Assembly (NCBI GenBank): GCA_963422745.1
Contig: OY730477.1
Coordinates: forward strand, 62,001-126,000
Origin: G963422745 sp963422745
GTDB lineage: Bacteria > Actinomycetota > Acidimicrobiia > Acidimicrobiales > Aldehydirespiratoraceae
Length of the DNA: 64,000 bases
Reading direction: 5' to 3'
The notes under the pieces are model-generated. The model did no database searches and was not told where the DNA came from. It was given only the letters and a program-made list of their open reading frames with translations. Position 1 is the stretch's first letter. The number at the start of each line of letters is the position of its first letter. Shown here in pieces: positions 18,949 through 27,307 of this stretch. Both the position numbers and the translations under genes were made by a program.

Positions 18949-19782
18949 TCATTTGAGGAATCGGCTGGTCGTGTTGTCCGCCAGCACCCTTGCGCCGGTC
19001 TGACAACCCGGGCAGTAAGCCACCGTGTAGCGCCGGTACTGAACCGAACGAATACCATCCCCACAGACCACGCAGTCAAGACCCACCCTGTGATGCACAC
19101 GGTTGGGTCTGTCCTTGGACCTGCCGATGTCGTCAAGCGTCCGCTCATGGGCAACATGGTTGGCAATGACCGTGGTAATAGCGGTGTGAAGCCGTTTGAT
19201 CTCAGAGTCGGCGAGTTTGGCTGTGAGGGTAAACGGCGAAAGCTTGGCGGTATGGAGGATCTCATTGGCGAGGAGCCGACCGATTCCGGCGATGCGGCGT
19301 TGATCACGCAGGAAGCCGTGCAGTCGTGTGTTTTCGCCAGCCAGCGCAACGACAAGTTCGTCATGTGTGATGGTGTCGGCGTCGGGGCCGAGATGATCGA
19401 TTGGCTCGCCAGTGGGAGCGCCCCGAAGCAGCCAGACACCTGCCCGGTGCTCGCTACCGGCCTCGGTGAGCAGCAGGGCGTCGCCTCGGGAGAATTCCCA
19501 GCGAGCCATTGCACCACGAGGTTTGCGCGCCTTGTTGGGGTCAGGCCGGAGGCGTCCGCCCTGCATGAGATGAACTACGAAAGTGAAAGAACCGAAGAAA
19601 AGAAACAGGTACTTTCCGCGGTGTCCCGCACCCGACAACGCACTCCCCACCGCTTCGGAGGGCGACAGAGCGAACGTCTTCAACGCGCTGAGATGCAAAG
19701 GACGAAACCCGGTGAGCACCAAGCCCCCAAACTTCTCGGCGATGCGTTCCGAGTGAGCCTTGATCTCGGGCAACTCCGGCAC
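18949..19782 (-). CDS. Fpg/Nei-family DNA glycosylase/AP lyase
   Basis: A 277-residue base-excision repair enzyme. It begins MPELPEI, so after Met removal Pro1 is the Schiff-base nucleophile and Glu2 the acid. A conserved lysine lies in GHRGKYLFLFFG. The helix-two-turn-helix region holds IAGIGRLLANEILHTAKLSP. The zinc finger is CVVCGDG...YCPGC (C-x2-C-x16-C-x2-C), closing with LADNTTSRFLK. It resembles the actinobacterial Nei2/Fpg-like branch more than classical MutM, so the exact lesion preference is uncertain. It stands alone and converges with the DUF368 gene. Confidence 0.9.
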   Translation of the reverse strand: MPELPEIKAHSERIAEKFGGLVLTGFRPLHLSALKTFALSPSEAVGSALSGAGHRGKYLFLFFGSFTFVVHLMQGGRLRPDPNKARKPRGAMARWEFSRGDALLLTEAGSEHRAGVWLLRGAPTGEPIDHLGPDADTITHDELVVALAGENTRLHGFLRDQRRIAGIGRLLANEILHTAKLSPFTLTAKLADSEIKRLHTAITTVIANHVAHERTLDDIGRSKDRPNRVHHRVGLDCVVCGDGIRSVQYRRYTVAYCPGCQTGARVLADNTTSRFLK

Positions 19783-19967
19783 GCCTCTGAGGTTATGTCT
19801 ATGGCGGAACGGTTATCACCGCCACACATTGCGAAGACATCAGAGCCCGACTGCCATTACACCGATTCTTCCCCCATTCAGCCCCCGAGACCCCTATCAA
19901 GCCCCAAGACGAAATGCCCGGAGCAACTCGAGAGTTCCACAACCCGGGCGATCAAATTCCACTTACC

Positions 19968-20117
19968 GACAACACGACCAACGACCTAACAACCCCCAAC
20001 AACGATCAGATCAATCCCAGTTCAGCAACTGCGTCACATTCGGCAACAAGTTCCGTGACGGTGGCGTCCATGCGAGTTCGCGACAACACGACCAGCGACC
20101 TAACAGCCCAAAAGCGA
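19968..20117. repeat. Degenerate copy of the mdh 3' end, about 112-114 bp
   Basis: The segment starting gatcaga at 20004 repeats the one starting gatcaga at 20116 inside mdh, including the stop codon and the sense for the last ~25 codons (ttcggcaacaagtt and ggtggcgtccatgcgagttc occur in both). The flanking gacaacacgaccarcgacct is also duplicated (19968 and 20082). About 85-90% identity by eye. Sequence further left (19783-19967, upstream of the glycosylase) may hold an older, unrecognisable copy; otherwise I see nothing there. Confidence 0.9.
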
Positions 20118-21113
20118 TCAGATCAACCCGAGTTCGGTGACTGCGTCGCGTTCGGCAACAAGTTCGGTGACGGTGGCGTCCATGCGAGTTCGCGAGAATC
20201 CGTCGATGTTGAGTCCGGCAACGATCGACCACTCACCCCCGGCACAGGTCACGGGAAACGAGGAGATCAGACCGTCGTTTACGCCGTAGCTACCGTCAGA
20301 AAAGACCGCCATCGACACCCAGTCATCACCCGGGGTGCCGAGCACCCAACTACGCACATGGTCTACCGCGGCCGACGCAGCCGACGCAGCCGAAGAAAAC
20401 CCGCGTGCCTCAATTATGGCTGCTCCACGTTTTTGCACTGTCGGTATAAAGGTGTGCTCAATCCAATCAAGATCATCCACCGCTTCAACTGCATTCGAAC
20501 CGCTCACATCGCAGTGGAACAGGTCCGGGTATTGGGTGACCGAATGGTTGCCCCAGATCGTCATCCGCTTGATGTCGTTAACGGAGACATTCAACCTGCG
20601 AGCGAGCTGGGCGATAGCCCGGTTGTGATCCAGACGGGTCATAGCCGTGAAACGTCCGTCGGGGATGTCGGGCGCGTTACGCATGGCGATCAACGCATTG
20701 GTGTTGGCGGGATTGCCAACAACGAGCACCAAGATGTCATCGTCGGCATGGTCGTTGAGGGCCTCGCCCTGAGCGGTGAAGATAGCTCCGTTGGCCTCCA
20801 GGAGATCTTTTCGTTCCATTCCCTTGGTGCGCGGCCGAGAGCCGACCAGCAAAGCAACTTCGGCTCCATCAAAAGCGGCTGCGGGATCGTCGTAGCTGTT
20901 GACCCCTGCCAGCAGCGGGAAGGCTGCGTCATCAAGTTCCATCGCCACACCATCAAGGGCCTTCATAGCGACAGGAATTTCCAGGAGTTGCAAGCTGACG
21001 GGCTGGTCTGGACCCAACATTGATCCCGAGGCGATGCGAAAGAGCAGGCTATAGCCGATCTGCCCAGCGGCGCCGGTAACGGCGACGCGCACGGGCTTGC
21101 GTGCCGACTTCAA
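20118..21113 (-). CDS. mdh: Malate dehydrogenase (NAD-dependent)
   Basis: A 331-residue TCA-cycle enzyme converting malate to oxaloacetate. The Rossmann motif is VAVTGAAGQIGYSLLFRIASG. The substrate loop is SRPRTKGMERKDLL, NAD contacts appear in VVGNPANTNAL, LDHNRA carries the catalytic Asp, and IWGNHSVTQYPD the catalytic His. The start is a TTG at 21113 preceded at eight bases by CGGAG. The ribosome site lies in a 29-bp repeated segment. The gene 3' end is duplicated immediately downstream. Confidence 0.94.
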   Translation of the reverse strand: MKSARKPVRVAVTGAAGQIGYSLLFRIASGSMLGPDQPVSLQLLEIPVAMKALDGVAMELDDAAFPLLAGVNSYDDPAAAFDGAEVALLVGSRPRTKGMERKDLLEANGAIFTAQGEALNDHADDDILVLVVGNPANTNALIAMRNAPDIPDGRFTAMTRLDHNRAIAQLARRLNVSVNDIKRMTIWGNHSVTQYPDLFHCDVSGSNAVEAVDDLDWIEHTFIPTVQKRGAAIIEARGFSSAASAASAAVDHVRSWVLGTPGDDWVSMAVFSDGSYGVNDGLISSFPVTCAGGEWSIVAGLNIDGFSRTRMDATVTELVAERDAVTELGLI

Positions 21114-21115
21114 TC

Positions 21116-21163
21116 CGGTCGCTCCGTCATAAAGCCAAGAATCCCGGTCGCTCCGTCATAAAG
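21116..21163 (-). repeat. 19-bp direct repeat in the mdh leader
   Basis: cggtcgctccgtcataaag occurs at 21116-21134 and 21145-21163 (29-bp step). Read on the mdh strand each copy gives ATGACGGAGCGACCGG, that is, an ATG plus a CGGAG that can serve as ribosome site. The proximal copy supplies the apparent site for the TTG start of mdh. Two tiny frames result, MTERPGFLAL and MTERPD, overlapping as TTATGA. Confidence 0.7.
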
Positions 21164-21232
21164 GCAATCATATCGCACGCCCACAGTCCGCTGCCTGTAG
21201 TGCCCCTACGGAAATCCTCCTCGGAACCTTCG

Positions 21233-23080
21233 TCACGATGACTGAGCATGCCGCGTGTTGCCGATCCAGGATTCATACAGACTGCGGTATCGCCCCTCTA
21301 CCGAGACGAGTTCGCTGTGGTGACCTTGTTGCACCAACCGTCCCCGGTCGAACACCAGCACAAGATCCGCCGCAGCAGCGCCCGAGAGTCGATGAGCGAT
21401 CGAGATCGTCGTGCGGCCCTCAGACAGACGCTCCAACGCCGAGACCATAGCCTTTTCGGTTTCGGGATCAACAGCCGATGTCGCCTCGTCCAGAATCAAC
21501 AAACCAGGATCGGCTAGTTGAGCCCTGGCTAGAGCCACCAGCTGGCGCTCACCGACAGAGAGCCTGGAGCCCCTTTCGCCCACCAGGGTCTCAAGACCAT
21601 AGGGCAGCGCGTCAACCCACTCGCGCAACCCGAGTTGGTTGATTGCACGGTCGGCGTCGGCGGGCTTGGAGTCGGATCGCCCGAAACCGATATTGGCTCG
21701 GATAGTGGTGTCGAACAAGAAACCATCCTGTGGCACCATCCGAATCGCCCGACGACGATCCCCGGAGCCGATGGTCCGTAGATCAACTCCGCCGATACGC
21801 ACCACACCGGCACTCGGATCCGCCAAACGAGTCAACAGGCGCGCGACGGTGGTCTTGCCTGAACCGGTCTCGCCCACAATGATCACTTTCGACTCTGCCG
21901 GAATCATCAGCGACACGTCACACAGCACCGGTGGTCCGGCGCGATAAGAAAACGAAACCCGATCGAACTCCGCCGAAAGCGGCCCTGGTGCCAACTCCAC
22001 CGGATGGTCAGGCTCCGCGGGATCCACAGGCACATCAAACACACGCAGGATTTTCGACCACCCAGCCAGGGCAGTCTGGGTCTGATCGAGAACCTCACCT
22101 AGTTGGGTGATCGGATTCAGCAACACGTTCACCAACAACACGAATGCCACAAGTCCGCCGATCTCGAGTCCCAGATCGTTGCGCCACCACACACCCACAC
22201 CAACAGTGACCGCAAGCGAAATCGAAGACACAAAATCAACGACCGGCAACAAGCCAGCGAACCAGATCTGACTACGGAGTTGCTGGCGATACTGCCGATC
22301 TATCGACTCGTCGAGCCTTGCCCGTACGGCACCGTCGTAGCCATAGGCACGAATGACCGGCGCGCCGACAACCGCCTCGGAGGTGCGCCCCAGTGTCTCG
22401 CCCACCCTGGTGCGCACCAAAGAATAGGCGACGAACTGGCGGCGCTGCACCCAACGCAGAAGCGGCACCAGCGGAAGATGGATTGCTACCACCACCATCG
22501 TCAGCACACCGCTGTAGGCGATCATGACGGCGATGCAACCAACGATCACAGCCACGTCGGTGATCCAGCTGATGAGGCCCCACTGAGTGAACCGTGCCAG
22601 GGTCTCAATGTCGGAGGTAACCCGAGAAACCAACACACCTTTCTTGGCGTCTGTGTGTTCAGCCATGCCCAACGCATGGATATGGGCAAAGACCTTGATA
22701 CGTAAGCTGAGAAGCACTCGCTCGGCCATCTCGGTAAGCCGTATCAATACGACCCGGCTACAAACGGTGACGATCACTACGACGCCGAAAGCAACAGCGG
22801 AAGCCCCGGCCACGAACCACGGCCGGTAACCCTCGTCACCGAGGATCCCCCGGTCAAGGATCTGTTGCATCAGAATCGGGATGAGCAGTCGACCCGCAGC
22901 GGCGGTCAACGCCATCACGACGGTCACGGTAAGTCCCGATCTCAGTTCAGGAGAGGTCGCCAAGCCCCGCCTCAGGACCTGCCATGCACCCATCGACGGC
23001 TCTTGGTCGTTGAGGGTCACCGCCGACGAATCTGCGGCGGTATCAACGCCGTGCGGATGACTCGTGTCGTCAACTGTCAC
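21233..23080 (-). CDS. ABC exporter half-transporter, second gene of pair
   Basis: A 615-residue fusion of a six-helix exporter domain (about 50-340) and an ATPase domain. Walker A is VGETGSGKTTV, the Q-loop region IRMVPQDGFLFDTTI, the signature LSVGERQLVALARAQ (degenerate from LSGGQ), Walker B LLILDEATSAVD and the H-loop SIAHRL. The ATG overlaps the stop of the preceding ABC gene by four bases, so the two probably form a heterodimer. The substrate (drug, lipid or peptide) cannot be inferred. The N-terminal ~45 residues are acidic and variable. Confidence 0.9.
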   Translation of the reverse strand: MTVDDTSHPHGVDTAADSSAVTLNDQEPSMGAWQVLRRGLATSPELRSGLTVTVVMALTAAAGRLLIPILMQQILDRGILGDEGYRPWFVAGASAVAFGVVVIVTVCSRVVLIRLTEMAERVLLSLRIKVFAHIHALGMAEHTDAKKGVLVSRVTSDIETLARFTQWGLISWITDVAVIVGCIAVMIAYSGVLTMVVVAIHLPLVPLLRWVQRRQFVAYSLVRTRVGETLGRTSEAVVGAPVIRAYGYDGAVRARLDESIDRQYRQQLRSQIWFAGLLPVVDFVSSISLAVTVGVGVWWRNDLGLEIGGLVAFVLLVNVLLNPITQLGEVLDQTQTALAGWSKILRVFDVPVDPAEPDHPVELAPGPLSAEFDRVSFSYRAGPPVLCDVSLMIPAESKVIIVGETGSGKTTVARLLTRLADPSAGVVRIGGVDLRTIGSGDRRRAIRMVPQDGFLFDTTIRANIGFGRSDSKPADADRAINQLGLREWVDALPYGLETLVGERGSRLSVGERQLVALARAQLADPGLLILDEATSAVDPETEKAMVSALERLSEGRTTISIAHRLSGAAAADLVLVFDRGRLVQQGHHSELVSVEGRYRSLYESWIGNTRHAQSS

Positions 23081-24939
23081 GGTCGAGTTGTCTGTTCATA
23101 GGCGGTCACCAGGGTTCGGTAATCGTTGCGACGCAGCAACTCGCTGTGACTACCCAGCTCGACGACCTTGCCGTCGTCTAGGTAAACCACACGATCTGCG
23201 AGAAGGATCGTGCTGATCCGTTGAGCCACCACGATCAGGGTCGCTTCCACGTCGATGCGCAGCCCTTCAAGGATCCGGGCTTCGACAACGGGATCGACCG
23301 CCGACGTAGAGTCATCAAGCAACAACACACGGGGTCGCCGAGCAACGGCGCGCGCCAAGGCGATCCGCTGGCGTTGGCCACCCGACAAGGTGGTGCCGCG
23401 CTCGCCGACAACGGTGTTCACGCCGTCGCGAAGTTCTGCGACGAATCCGGTTGCCTGTGCCGTAGCCAAAGCTTCGGACACGATCCGGCGGCCCCGCTCG
23501 CCATCCGCCGAAGTGGTCTGATCATCATCAAGCAAAGCTTCGGACACGATCCGGCGGCCCTGCCCGCCCACCAATCCCGTTGTGGCTTGAGAGCCTCCCG
23601 GCGCCTTGGGCGAGACAGATCCGACGTCATGACCCAACACGACGTTTTCGTGTATCGATTCGGCAAACAGGAACGACTCCTGAAAGGCGACGGTCACCGC
23701 AGCTGACCAGTCCTGCGCAGAGACATCGTCCACGCAGACCCCGTTCAGCTCCACATCACCGTCGGTTCTTTCCAACAAGCCTGCGATGGTCTCAACCAGG
23801 GTCGACTTACCCGAACCCGTTGCACCGACCAATGCAACGGTCTCACCCGGCTCGACATCGAAGCTCACCCCGCGGAGCACCTCGTGGCCGTCGTGGTGCA
23901 CCCACAGGTCACGCACCGACAGTCGCAGCGGACCCTCGGGAAGCCGCCTGCGTCCGGTTCGATCCTCGATGGGTTCGGCCATCACACGATCGACTCGTTC
24001 CAGTGAGACCACCGACCGCGGCATCTCTTCGAGAAAGAACCCCAGAATGCGAAGGGGTGTCGCCAGCAGCGAAAAGATCGTGGTGGCGAGAACAAGGTCG
24101 CCAGGGGTCGCCGCGTCACGTGACACCAACCATGATCCCACCAGCAACAAGACCGCGATTCCGACGTTGGGCAGCGCATCGATGATCGGTTCAAAGCCAG
24201 CTCGCAGGCGACCGACCTCAATCCGTTGCATGCGCAACACGTCAGAGACCTGCCGCATCCGTTGCACCTCGGCTTTCTCACGGCCGAGCGTCTTGACGAC
24301 CATCGCAGCTTCGAAGCTTTCGTGTGCCACAGCGGAGACGTCGCCCAAGAACTGCTGAGCCCGAGCCGAAGGTGCCTCCACCTTGGAGGTGTAGACGTGA
24401 CTAATCAGCACGAGCGTGGGAAACAGCACCGCGCCGAGCAATGCCAAAAGCGGGTGGATGACAACCAGCGTGGCGAGCGCCACAACGGCGAGGAGCACGA
24501 CACTGGCAGCGAATGCCAACGGCTTGAGCACCATGGTCGCAGCGTTGAGATCCAGGTCGGCGTGAGCCAGCAGTTCGCCCGCCGCGCGACTGCGATGAAA
24601 CCGCAAGGGAACGTCAAGGTAGTGGTGAAGCAGGTCACGCCGCCAGTCGCGCTGTGTGGCGAACTCGGCCATGGATAGGAACCACCGACGCTGAATCACA
24701 CCAAAGCCACGAACCGCGGACACTGCGATGACCAGCGCCAGCGCCGCTACCAGCTCACCGCGGTCCACAGTGTCGTCGGTAAAGGCGGGAATGACCACGT
24801 CGTCGGTGACCATCTTGAGTACCCAGGCCCCGCCGATCGACGCCATGACGAACAGGAAGGCACCCAGCATGGCAATGGTGTGGGGAACCGGATGGGCCTT
24901 CAGCGATCGCAATATGAGCCCAGCACCGCGCCGCCACAT
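23077..24939 (-). CDS. ABC exporter half-transporter, first gene of pair
   Basis: About 620 residues: six-helix exporter domain, then ATPase with Walker A VGATGSGKSTLV, Q-loop VTVAFQESFLFAESI, canonical LSGGQRQRIALARA, and Walker B VLLLDDSTSAVDP, where the usual catalytic Glu after Asp-Asp is Asp. The H-loop reads VAQRIS with Gln for His. One nucleotide site of the heterodimer may therefore be degenerate, as in other asymmetric exporters. Between Q-loop and signature there is an extra ~45-residue segment with GRRIVSEAL twice. The start is uncertain: ATG 24939 is used; the frame stays open to 25053, with GTG 24993 possible. Confidence 0.88.
   Translation of the reverse strand: MWRRGAGLILRSLKAHPVPHTIAMLGAFLFVMASIGGAWVLKMVTDDVVIPAFTDDTVDRGELVAALALVIAVSAVRGFGVIQRRWFLSMAEFATQRDWRRDLLHHYLDVPLRFHRSRAAGELLAHADLDLNAATMVLKPLAFAASVVLLAVVALATLVVIHPLLALLGAVLFPTLVLISHVYTSKVEAPSARAQQFLGDVSAVAHESFEAAMVVKTLGREKAEVQRMRQVSDVLRMQRIEVGRLRAGFEPIIDALPNVGIAVLLLVGSWLVSRDAATPGDLVLATTIFSLLATPLRILGFFLEEMPRSVVSLERVDRVMAEPIEDRTGRRRLPEGPLRLSVRDLWVHHDGHEVLRGVSFDVEPGETVALVGATGSGKSTLVETIAGLLERTDGDVELNGVCVDDVSAQDWSAAVTVAFQESFLFAESIHENVVLGHDVGSVSPKAPGGSQATTGLVGGQGRRIVSEALLDDDQTTSADGERGRRIVSEALATAQATGFVAELRDGVNTVVGERGTTLSGGQRQRIALARAVARRPRVLLLDDSTSAVDPVVEARILEGLRIDVEATLIVVAQRISTILLADRVVYLDDGKVVELGSHSELLRRNDYRTLVTAYEQTTRP
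23471..23563 (-). repeat. 66-bp in-frame duplication inside an ABC ATPase domain
   Basis: A 27-base block starting gcttcggacacgatccggcg occurs at 23471 and 23537, 66 bases apart. The protein gains a second GRRIVSEAL block and an acidic LLDDDQTTSADGE linker, between Q-loop and signature motif. Homologous ATPases usually have one such block. Frame preservation implies the product tolerates it. Confidence 0.85.
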
Positions 24940-25044
24940 GGCTTTTGGGCCGCTATCAGGATCTGATGCGAGATGCTGCACCGGGCTTGTCACCCAGGCC
25001 AAGCTATCGGCGGGCGGGTCCAGCCCGCCGAACCGACACACCCA

Positions 25045-25345
25045 CCGAAGCACCTACATACGCACACTCCGCCGAGCGGCACCGCACCCCACACACACGC
25101 ACACCCCGCCTGGCACCACTTGTATTCCGGGCCGAAGTGAGCGACACCGCACCCCCACACACGCACACACCCCGCCGAGCGGCACAGCACCCCCACACGC
25201 GCACACTCCGCGGAGGCGCACAGCACCCCCACACACGCACACACCCCGCCTGGCACCACTTGTATTCCGGGCCGAAGTGAGCGACACCGCACCCCCACAC
25301 GCGCAAACACCCCGCCGAGGGCACAGCACCCCCACAATTTACGCG
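25045..25345. repeat. Complex cytosine-rich repeat between the ABC gene and icd
   Basis: A ~140-bp unit occurs twice (tggcaccacttgtattccgg at 25111 and 25251). It contains a shorter theme, gcacccccacacacgcacac, repeated at least six times with variation. The array lies 3' of icd and 5' of the ABC pair. Long open frames across it are compositional artefacts. The ABC promoter must lie in or beside it. Confidence 0.88.
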
Positions 25346-25367
25346 TCGGCGAGCGCCGGGGTTTTTC

Positions 25368-26564
25368 TCAGAGCCGGTCGATGACCGCGGAGGCGAACTC
25401 CGAGCATTTCACCTGGGTGGCTCCATCCATCAGGCGGGCGAAATCATAGGTGACAATCTTGTCGCCGATAGTGGCCTCCACGGCTGCAACAATGTCATCC
25501 GCGGCTTGTTGCCAGCCCAGATGCTCGAACATCATCACACCGGAGAGCAGTACCGACGACGGGTTGACGAGGTCACGCCCGGCGTATTTCGGGGCTGTTC
25601 CATGAGTCGCTTCAAACACACCGTGACCGGTCATGTAGTTGATATTGGCGCCCGGCGCGATCCCGATTCCGCCGACCTGAGCGGCAAGAGCGTCGGACAA
25701 GTAGTCGCCATTTAGGTTCATGGTGGCGATCACGTCGAATTCGGCGGGGCGTGTGAGTACCTGCTGCAAAGCGATATCGGCGATTGTGTCTTGCACAAGG
25801 ATCCGCTCACCCGGGTCGCCGTCGCAGTCGTGCCACCCGACGGCGACATCGGCGTACTCCTCACGAACCAACTCGTAGCCCCATTTGCGAAACGCTCCCT
25901 CGGTGAACTTCATGATGTTGCCCTTGTGCACCAAATGAACCCGACGACGGTTGCGCCGCACCGCGTAGTCGATCGCGGCTCGCTGAAGGCGCTGAGACCC
26001 GAATCTGGAGACGGGCTTGATTCCGATACCGGAGTCCTCACGGATTTCCCAGCCGTAGGCATCGTGCAAAAGCTCAATCATCCGCGCAGCCCCGGGCGTG
26101 CCGGATTCCACTTCCATGCCAGCGTAGATGTCTTCGGTGTTCTCCCGGAAGATCACGATGTCAACGAGGTGGGGTTCCTTGACCGGTGAAGGCACCCCCT
26201 GGAACCATCGAACCGGGCGGAGGCAGACGTAGAGATCCATGATTTGTCGGATCGCGACGTTGAGGCTTCGAAAGCCTCCGCCGACTGGCGTTGTGAGCGG
26301 TCCCTTAATGGCGATCAAGTAGCGATCGAACTGCTCGATCGTCTCAGCCGGTAGCCAATCACCTGTCTCGTTGAAGGCTTTTTCGCCTGCCAACACTTCA
26401 AGCCAGCTGATCTTGCGGCCGTGCTTCGCCGCGGCTGCATCAAGCACCGACCGTGCCGCTGGCCAGATGTCCACACCCGTTCCATCGCCCTCAATGAACG
26501 GAATGATCGGGTTGTCTGGCACCTGAAGTATGCCGTCGTCGCTCGTGGTGATCCTGTCGGCCAT
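25368..26564 (-). CDS. icd: Isocitrate dehydrogenase (NADP-type, homodimeric)
   Basis: A 398-residue TCA-cycle enzyme producing 2-oxoglutarate, CO2 and probably NADPH. It follows the E. coli Icd pattern: PFIEGDGTGVDIWPAARSV at the start, PLTTPVGGGFRSLNVAIRQ with the regulatory serine, IVIFRENTEDIYAG, HKGNIMKFTEGAF, and HGTAPKYAGRDLVNPSS near the C-terminus. The seryl residue that IDH kinase phosphorylates in enterics is conserved, but no aceK is visible. It is a single gene with the acyltransferase gene upstream on the same strand. Confidence 0.95.
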   Translation of the reverse strand: MADRITTSDDGILQVPDNPIIPFIEGDGTGVDIWPAARSVLDAAAAKHGRKISWLEVLAGEKAFNETGDWLPAETIEQFDRYLIAIKGPLTTPVGGGFRSLNVAIRQIMDLYVCLRPVRWFQGVPSPVKEPHLVDIVIFRENTEDIYAGMEVESGTPGAARMIELLHDAYGWEIREDSGIGIKPVSRFGSQRLQRAAIDYAVRRNRRRVHLVHKGNIMKFTEGAFRKWGYELVREEYADVAVGWHDCDGDPGERILVQDTIADIALQQVLTRPAEFDVIATMNLNGDYLSDALAAQVGGIGIAPGANINYMTGHGVFEATHGTAPKYAGRDLVNPSSVLLSGVMMFEHLGWQQAADDIVAAVEATIGDKIVTYDFARLMDGATQVKCSEFASAVIDRL

Positions 26565-26593
26565 GACGGCGATGGTAGCCGGGGGTTGCCGCG

Positions 26594-27292
26594 CTACCCG
26601 GACACGAGAGTGTGGGCCTCATCAAAGACCGACTGCAATGCGGCGGTTATTTTGTTGCCGAATTCGGCCATCTCGGGTCGGCTGAGCCTGTGTTGCGGCA
26701 CCCGTATCGGAGCACCAATGACCATGGCGCAGCGCACCCTCTTGATACTGCGTGACCCGCTAGCCATGGCGGCTTCGGTGCCGGCGATACCGATCGGGAT
26801 GATCGGTGCTGAGGTCTTGTTGGCCAGATAAACGGTGCCGTCAAAGGTGCCGTCTACCGTTCTCCCGGTTTGGCGCATGCCTTCGGGGAACACGATCATC
26901 ATCTCGCCCGAGGAGATCACCTCAACGGCGGTTCGCACGGCCTCCCGATCGGCGACACCACGCCGAACCGGGATCGCGCCGAGAGCGGCGTTAACCCAGG
27001 CCCATGCGGCGGGACGGAACAGCGACTCCTTCCCCAGCGCCCGGATGCGGCGCCTTGACACGGCCGCCACCAGAGGGGCGTCCAGGTTGCTTCTGTGTAC
27101 GGGAGCGACGATGACCCCACCATCGATATCAAGGTGTTGCTCACCACGGGTGTTCAGACGCAACCATCGCGCCAGTACGTGGCGGACCAATCCCCGGACG
27201 ACGACGTAGAACAGCCGAGCCGCTCTGGTGCGATGTACCGCAACAGCCCATGCCTGCGACTTGGGTTCGCTCGGCTTGGGTTTGCTCATCAT
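26594..27292 (-). CDS. PlsC-like lysophospholipid acyltransferase
   Basis: A 232-residue membrane-associated acyltransferase. The HX4D catalytic motif is PVHRSNLDAPL (about residue 70-80). The substrate-binding FPEGMRQTG appears at about residue 140. A third block, APIIPIGIAGTE, follows. It acylates a lysophospholipid or glycerophosphate with acyl-CoA or acyl-ACP; family alone does not tell which. An ATG three bases inside (27289) could also start it. It lies 15 bases downstream of purH on the same strand, so it may be cotranscribed with it. Confidence 0.87.
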   Translation of the reverse strand: MMSKPKPSEPKSQAWAVAVHRTRAARLFYVVVRGLVRHVLARWLRLNTRGEQHLDIDGGVIVAPVHRSNLDAPLVAAVSRRRIRALGKESLFRPAAWAWVNAALGAIPVRRGVADREAVRTAVEVISSGEMMIVFPEGMRQTGRTVDGTFDGTVYLANKTSAPIIPIGIAGTEAAMASGSRSIKRVRCAMVIGAPIRVPQHRLSRPEMAEFGNKITAALQSVFDEAHTLVSG

Positions 27293-27307
27293 CAGCCTCC
27301 GTTTCAG

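Noticed and set aside
18810..19517. Alternative leftward gene overlapping the DNA glycosylase
   Set aside because: It is in a different frame from the glycosylase, which has clear PELPE and zinc-finger motifs over its full length.
23077..25053. Start of the first ABC gene at 25053
   Set aside because: The N-terminal extension lies in repeat-derived DNA and has no family resemblance; a start at 24939 or 24993 is more likely.
24945..25337. Cys/Val/Gly-rich or Thr/His/Pro-rich proteins encoded by the cytosine-rich repeats
   Set aside because: Several overlapping frames on both strands have equally low-complexity products; none has a start context or family resemblance.
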